A DNA stretch of 12,386 bases from G020353115 sp964389685 (GTDB lineage: Bacteria > Bacteroidota > Bacteroidia > Bacteroidales > VadinHA17): NCBI GenBank assembly GCA_964389685.1, contig CAYMFM010000098.1, positions 1-12,386 of the forward strand, written 5' to 3'. Below, one piece after another: positions 9,099 to 12,386 of the stretch (position 1 is its first letter; each line of letters opens with the position of its first letter). Position numbers and translations under genes: made by a program. A model generated the notes under the pieces. It worked only from the letters and a program-made list of their open reading frames with translations. It made no database searches and was not told the DNA's origin.

Positions 9099-9785
9099 TT
9101 ACAATTTTTTTGCTTTCTCCAGGTCTTCAACAGAAGTAAAAAATTTTGCATCCTTTGGCAAGTCGAAAAATTCGTCTTCCAAACAGATTGAATTGATCTT
9201 ATCAATCGTCATGATCATCGTACCTCCTCCATCCTCTAACTGACTGACCTTTTTAACAATACATCCCTCGATACCTACCTGGAGTAAAAAAGGATCATGA
9301 GCCTCAATTGCTGTTGTGAAGAACAGAATAATTCTGTTCTCTCCAGGAAATTCAGTAATGACTGCTTTTTGGCACATTATCCCATTTATCTCTATAAATT
9401 CATCAAGGATCTCTACATTCCTCTCCTTCTCTTTCACTGAAAGAGGTTCTTTCAAAACCAGTGTTTTATCTTTATAATCTTCGATACTGTACATAATCCT
9501 TAACTCCTTATCCAGAATGAAATCAAGGTGAATGAAAGAAACTGAGGTTTGAATCCGCTGGAAATGAGGATTAAACATAAGAACTGATTCATCTGGAAGG
9601 AACATTTTGAAGATTTTAAATTTTAGGCTAAGATCTTGGTATTCCATTTTATAATGGATTGTACCACTCTTTTGGGGATTCATTTCCAGATATTCTCCCC
9701 CGGACAAACAATTTGTAATGAAGAGAAGAAATAGGAACATCATTCCTTTCCGGATGGCAAAAATGGCCAATGCTTTTTTTTTCAT
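9099..9785 (-). CDS. Predicted lipoprotein of unknown function, GLPGLI/DUF4412-like
   Basis: The 228-residue product starts with a basic n-region (MKKK), a hydrophobic stretch (GMMFLFLLFIT) and Cys26 in FITNC, a loose lipobox with Asn at -1. It is therefore probably a lipoprotein, or at least exported. The mature part opens with GTIHYKMEYQD and contains INGIMCQKAVITEF and a FFTTAI segment. The order 'ING-CQKA-TEF-FTT-I' resembles the central region of GLPGLI and DUF4412 proteins of Bacteroidota, but the GLPGLI motif itself is absent; the equivalent place reads VGIEG. The end (EFFDLPKDAKF) also fits. This assignment is from memory of the families. It is the first gene of the minus-strand cluster and probably co-transcribed with the ABC genes, suggesting a role as an envelope accessory protein. 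No catalytic residues are evident. Confidence 0.75.
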   Translation of the reverse strand: MKKKALAIFAIRKGMMFLFLLFITNCLSGGEYLEMNPQKSGTIHYKMEYQDLSLKFKIFKMFLPDESVLMFNPHFQRIQTSVSFIHLDFILDKELRIMYSIEDYKDKTLVLKEPLSVKEKERNVEILDEFIEINGIMCQKAVITEFPGENRIILFFTTAIEAHDPFLLQVGIEGCIVKKVSQLEDGGGTMIMTIDKINSICLEDEFFDLPKDAKFFTSVEDLEKAKKL

Positions 9786-10157
9786 TTTTATCGGTATTAA
9801 TGATTTCTATTGGTTGATTATTATATCATATTATTAATATTAACCCTTGTTACTAATAATGTTTTAGATAGACTCAACTTTTTTATTCTGACATTTCACT
9901 AGTAAGATGTATTACATTTGATGCATGTATCTGAATCAAACAAAGCAATTATGATGGATAATTTTCATAATGAAAAATTTATTCGATAAAAGAATACACC
10001 AGCCGGAATAGTGGAGCAAAAAAGGAGAAAAGGGGCTCAGATACCCCTTATCGTTCAAAATAGTTGTTTTAACAGGTAGACTTTGCAGGAAATCGAAAAA
10101 TGTTTAACTTCTGGTTTGTTTTTCAGTCCTTTGAATTGAAAAAATAGCAATTATAGC
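9786..10157. promoter_or_regulatory. Divergent intergenic region between ABC cluster and kinase/regulator pair
   Basis: This 372-bp, very AT-rich gap must hold the promoters of both divergent units. On the plus strand TACATTTG (9913-9920) matches the Bacteroidota -7 consensus TAnnTTTG, but no TTTG lies at the expected -33 position, so it is weak. A hairpin AAGGGG-8 nt-CCCCTT lies at 10030-10049. TTTTTCA (10119-10125) and TGAAAAA (10137-10143) form an inverted repeat ending 14 bases before the kinase ATG. No pair of LytTR-type direct repeats was recognised. Two very short frames of 12 and 13 codons (from 9951 and 9970) are the only ATG-started frames noted, too short to call as genes. Confidence 0.4.
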
Positions 10158-11249
10158 ATGATGCAGAAATCCATAATAAATTCCTTATCGGATATACTGA
10201 AGATTACGAAAAATCTTTTCAATAAAAGACTATTTCGACACAGTTTGTTCTGGATCGGAAATCTGTTTTTTTTTACGCTTATTTTTTTCCTGTCGGAAGG
10301 AACAACAGGTTTATTACTATACTTATTAAAAATATCAATTGTATTTTCATTATTAGCAATTGTTTTTTATATACATCAGAGCATATTAATCCCCAAGTTT
10401 TACAAGGAAAAGAAATACCTGCTTTACATGGTATACCTTTTTTTAGGTGTGCTACTTTTTACCGTACTCAAATATACTTTCAAGTTTTATGTCTTTCATG
10501 AGGTGCCAGACAATACGTTTATCGGTGAGAATGGAAGATCGATGTTTATAGCTTTCTCTTACATTATAACTGGTTCAATCATCTCCAGTTTTTTAAGATA
10601 TAATCGTGAAAAGATTCAATACCAGGAAATGGCAATGAAACTGAAGGAATCTGAAAAACAAAAGCTTGAAGCTGAACTGGTTACCCTGAAAGCTCAGGTC
10701 AATCCTCATTTCATGTTTAATACCTTGAATAATATTTATTCACTCAGCCTTGATAAATCAGAAAAAACCCCAGAGATGATATTGAAGCTATCCGATTTAA
10801 TGAGTTATACACTCTATGATTGTAAAGCCGAATTAGTGAATATTTCAGAGGAGATAAGATTTGTAAAAAATTATTTTGAATTAGAGAAAATAAGGATGAA
10901 TCCTGATTTAAGAATTGAGCTCGATATATCAGGAACGGTTCCAAATAAAAAAATTGCACCCCTGTTACTCATTCCTTTCATTGAGAATGCTTTTAAGCAC
11001 GGTAATAACACTGAATCCAAAAATCCTTTTATCCATTGTTGGTTTAATTTTATTAAGGAGGATCAATTTGTTTTTACGATTGAAAACAGCAAAATGATAA
11101 AGGTGGATGAAGAAGAAAAGAATCCTTCTGGAATTGGAATTGCAAATTCCAGAAAAAGGCTAAATTTACTATATCCTGATAAGCACAAGCTGAATATTAT
11201 TGATAATCAGGACATATTTCAAGTGAAACTGGAGATCGACCTCAGATGA
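10158..11249 (+). CDS. LytS-family sensor histidine kinase
   Basis: The 363-residue membrane kinase has four hydrophobic helices (about 31-46, 51-72, 87-107, 129-147) and no large extracellular domain. A short charged coiled-coil linker follows (150-180), then the His_kinase (PF06580-type) core. The phospho-acceptor is His184 in VNPHFMFNTLNNIYSL. The ATP-binding N-box reads LLIPFIENAFKHG (Glu276, Asn277), and the G-box GIGIANSRKRL (325-335). Such kinases usually sense membrane or small-ligand signals and phosphorylate a LytTR regulator, which is encoded next with an ATGA overlap. Two ATG codons lie in tandem at 10158 and 10161; either could start, with a one-residue difference. It is divergent from the ABC cluster, so control of that cluster is plausible but inferred. 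Confidence 0.93.
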   Translation: MMQKSIINSLSDILKITKNLFNKRLFRHSLFWIGNLFFFTLIFFLSEGTTGLLLYLLKISIVFSLLAIVFYIHQSILIPKFYKEKKYLLYMVYLFLGVLLFTVLKYTFKFYVFHEVPDNTFIGENGRSMFIAFSYIITGSIISSFLRYNREKIQYQEMAMKLKESEKQKLEAELVTLKAQVNPHFMFNTLNNIYSLSLDKSEKTPEMILKLSDLMSYTLYDCKAELVNISEEIRFVKNYFELEKIRMNPDLRIELDISGTVPNKKIAPLLLIPFIENAFKHGNNTESKNPFIHCWFNFIKEDQFVFTIENSKMIKVDEEEKNPSGIGIANSRKRLNLLYPDKHKLNIIDNQDIFQVKLEIDLR

Positions 11250-11965
11250 AACTTAAATTTTTAATAATAGATGATGAACCACTCGCTCAGCGGGTAATAG
11301 AGAATTATGCCAAAGAAGTTTCAACAATTGAATTTGCAGGAAAATGCAAAAGTGCCTTTGAAGCGATGGAATTTCTAAATAACAATCGGGTTGATCTGAT
11401 ATTTCTTGATATAAATATGCCAAAGCTTAGCGGCATGGATTTTCTCCGGTCCTTAAAAAATCCGCCAATTATCATCATTACTACTGCTTACAGGGAATAT
11501 GCTGTTGAAAGTTACGACCTGGATGTTATTGATTATCTGAAGAAACCTTTTTCATTTGGGCGATTCTACAAGGCAGTGCAAAAAGCTCAGGAGACATTCA
11601 AAATACAGAACCCGAAGTGGCAGAAGAAGGCATCAACAGACATTAGGATGGATGATAATCAATCCATCTATATTAAATCGGATAAAAAAATATACCGGGT
11701 TGATCTTGACAATATCCTATACGTTGAGGCACTGGGGGACTATATCAAGATCTATACAAGAGAAACTACAATCGTCTCCTACTCTTCGCTTAAAAAAATT
11801 GAAGGTCTACTTCCAACGGAAAAGTTCCGCCGGATACATAAATCATTCATCATCTCTCTGAATAAAATTGACTTGGTGGAAGGGAATATTGTTGTAATTA
11901 ATAAAAACCAAATCCCTGTAGGTAGAAATTATAGAAGGGATTTTTTTAGTGCGATCAGTTCTTGA
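11246..11965 (+). CDS. LytTR-family response regulator
   Basis: This 239-residue regulator has an N-terminal receiver domain (1-115) with acidic pocket Asp9/Asp10, phospho-acceptor Asp55 in LIFLDINMPK, Thr80 in ITTAYREYA and Lys100 in YLKKPF. A linker (about 116-135) leads to a LytTR DNA-binding domain (about 136-235). Typical LytTR features are IYIKSDKKIYRV, ILYVEALGDYIKIYT, FRRIHKSFIISLNKID and the end IPVGRNYRRDF. It is translationally coupled to the kinase: the ATG at 11246 overlaps the kinase stop by 4 nt. LytTR proteins bind paired short direct repeats upstream of their targets. The divergent ABC/lipoprotein cluster is the nearest candidate target, but no clear binding pair was seen there. 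No strong terminator follows before the repeat element. Confidence 0.95.
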   Translation: MKLKFLIIDDEPLAQRVIENYAKEVSTIEFAGKCKSAFEAMEFLNNNRVDLIFLDINMPKLSGMDFLRSLKNPPIIIITTAYREYAVESYDLDVIDYLKKPFSFGRFYKAVQKAQETFKIQNPKWQKKASTDIRMDDNQSIYIKSDKKIYRVDLDNILYVEALGDYIKIYTRETTIVSYSSLKKIEGLLPTEKFRRIHKSFIISLNKIDLVEGNIVVINKNQIPVGRNYRRDFFSAISS

Positions 11966-11984
11966 CAGATTTTGTTTCAAGTAA

Positions 11985-12212
11985 AAATTCCGGTCAAAGT
12001 GGATCAGGTTCTCTTGTTGAGGTTGAGTGGAAAAACCGGTGCAAGTGAGCACCTCAAACCGGGGTAAATTGAACACCCCATTCCGGACCAAGATGAACAC
12101 CTGTAATCGGAACATATCTATCACATTATCAATGCAGAACGGTAGATACAATTTACTATAAACGAACTGCTCACAATAAACCGGTAATGGGTGCTCAGTA
12201 ACACCGGAATTT
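11985..12212. mobile_element. Miniature element with IS21-like multi-repeat ends (no transposase)
   Basis: The element is bounded by perfect 10-bp inverted repeats, AAATTCCGGT (11985-11994) and ACCGGAATTT (12203-12212). From the left, units with the pattern nnnCCGGnnnAAnnTGAnCACC begin at 11987, 12033, 12056 and 12080, with degenerate units in phase at 12009 and 12104 (period 23-24). From the right, two inverted units lie at 12167-12188 and 12189-12210 (period 22). Multiple inward-pointing subterminal repeats of about this size are typical of IS21-family ends, and this CCGG/GTGCTCA flavour recalls Bacteroidota members. The roughly 60-bp centre has no gene, so it is either a non-autonomous miniature element or an internally deleted IS. 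No target duplication could be identified. Confidence 0.55.
12033..12103 (+). repeat. Three best-conserved direct repeat units
   Basis: The units AAACCGGTGCAAGTGAGCAC (from 12033), AAACCGGGGTAAATTGAACA (from 12056) and ATTCCGGACCAAGATGAACA (from 12080) are spaced 23 and 24 bp apart and share CCGG, a central AA and the GAnCACC end. Each unit can also fold locally, for example GGTGC/GCACC (12038-12053) and GGGGT/ACCCC (12061-12079). They look like repeated protein-binding sites, as in the subterminal arrays of IS21-type elements. Confidence 0.7.
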
Positions 12213-12235
12213 GCACTTTAATACATATTTTTATT

Positions 12236-12386
12236 TCATAACCCATAAACTGCTCTATAATGATAACCATACACTGCATAGGTTATTGCATCCATAAATA
12301 AGCCGGGGCGTCTTAGAAGTGTCCATATAAGAAATTTCCAATATTCACCTCGTCCTTTATTAACAATTCCGATAATAATAATTGAT
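12236..12386 (-). CDS. C-terminus of probable B12-binding-domain radical SAM protein (partial)
   Basis: Reading the minus strand from the window edge gives 49 residues and a TGA stop (12236-12238); the start lies beyond the window. The fragment reads ...IIGIVNKGRGEYWKFLIWTL, then LRRPGLFMDAITYAVYGYHY and a short tail. This pattern (YWK-L-WTL-RRP-LF--AIT-A-YG-H-R) matches, from memory, the C-terminal DUF4070-type end of radical SAM proteins with a B12-binding domain. The cobalamin domain and the CxxxCxxC cluster motif would lie off the right edge, so the assignment rests on this tail alone. The gene is convergent with the response regulator, and the miniature element ends 23 bp from its stop. 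Confidence 0.6.
   Translation of the reverse strand, partial: SIIIIGIVNKGRGEYWKFLIWTLLRRPGLFMDAITYAVYGYHYRAVYGL

Noticed and set aside
4279..9926. Shared 11-mer ATTTGATGCAT in two intergenic regions (4279-4289 and 9916-9926)
   Set aside because: An 11-base match is expected many times by chance in an AT-rich window of this size, and the flanks do not align.
11843..12151. 102-codon minus-strand frame overlapping the regulator end and the repeat element
   Set aside because: It runs through the repeat units and antisense to the LytTR coding region, with no recognisable protein features.
11987..12210. Possible CRISPR array at the right-hand repeats
   Set aside because: Units of 22-24 bp abut without spacers, are degenerate and occur in both orientations; no cas gene is present.

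Overview
The window looks like chromosomal DNA of a Bacteroidota bacterium. It is AT-rich, its starts lack strong Shine-Dalgarno sequences, and it carries protein architectures typical of that phylum: a carboxypeptidase-regulatory/macroglobulin/TonB-plug composite protein, an ABC permease fused to an M1 peptidase, and a LytS/LytTR-type two-component pair. No rRNA, tRNA, CRISPR array or intact transposase gene was found.

Layout. Positions 1-66 are a GC-rich segment unlike the rest of the window. It looks like the 3' arm of a palindromic element, possibly integron attC-like, cut by the window edge. Gene 1 (133-4095, +) encodes a 1320-residue exported composite protein, followed by a terminator-like inverted repeat near 4201-4264. 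Convergent to it is a minus-strand cluster, in transcription order: a predicted lipoprotein (9785-9099), an ABC ATPase (9042-8131) and a large ABC-2 permease fused to an M1 metallopeptidase ectodomain (8087-4518). The small gaps suggest one operon encoding a membrane complex with a periplasmic peptidase domain. Divergent from it, across about 370 bp, is a translationally coupled sensor kinase (10158-11249) and LytTR response regulator (11246-11965). Their position suggests, without proving, that they control the ABC cluster.

Right edge. After the regulator lies a roughly 230-bp element with perfect 10-bp terminal inverted repeats. Inside are phased 22-24-bp subterminal repeats pointing inward from both ends, like IS21-type ends without a transposase. 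It sits between the convergent 3' ends of the regulator and a partial minus-strand gene (12236-12386) encoding the C-terminus of a probable B12-binding radical SAM protein.

Most worth a second look are the IS21-end-like miniature element, the atypical active site of the M1 domain fused to the permease, the composite 1320-residue protein, and the GC-rich left-edge fragment.
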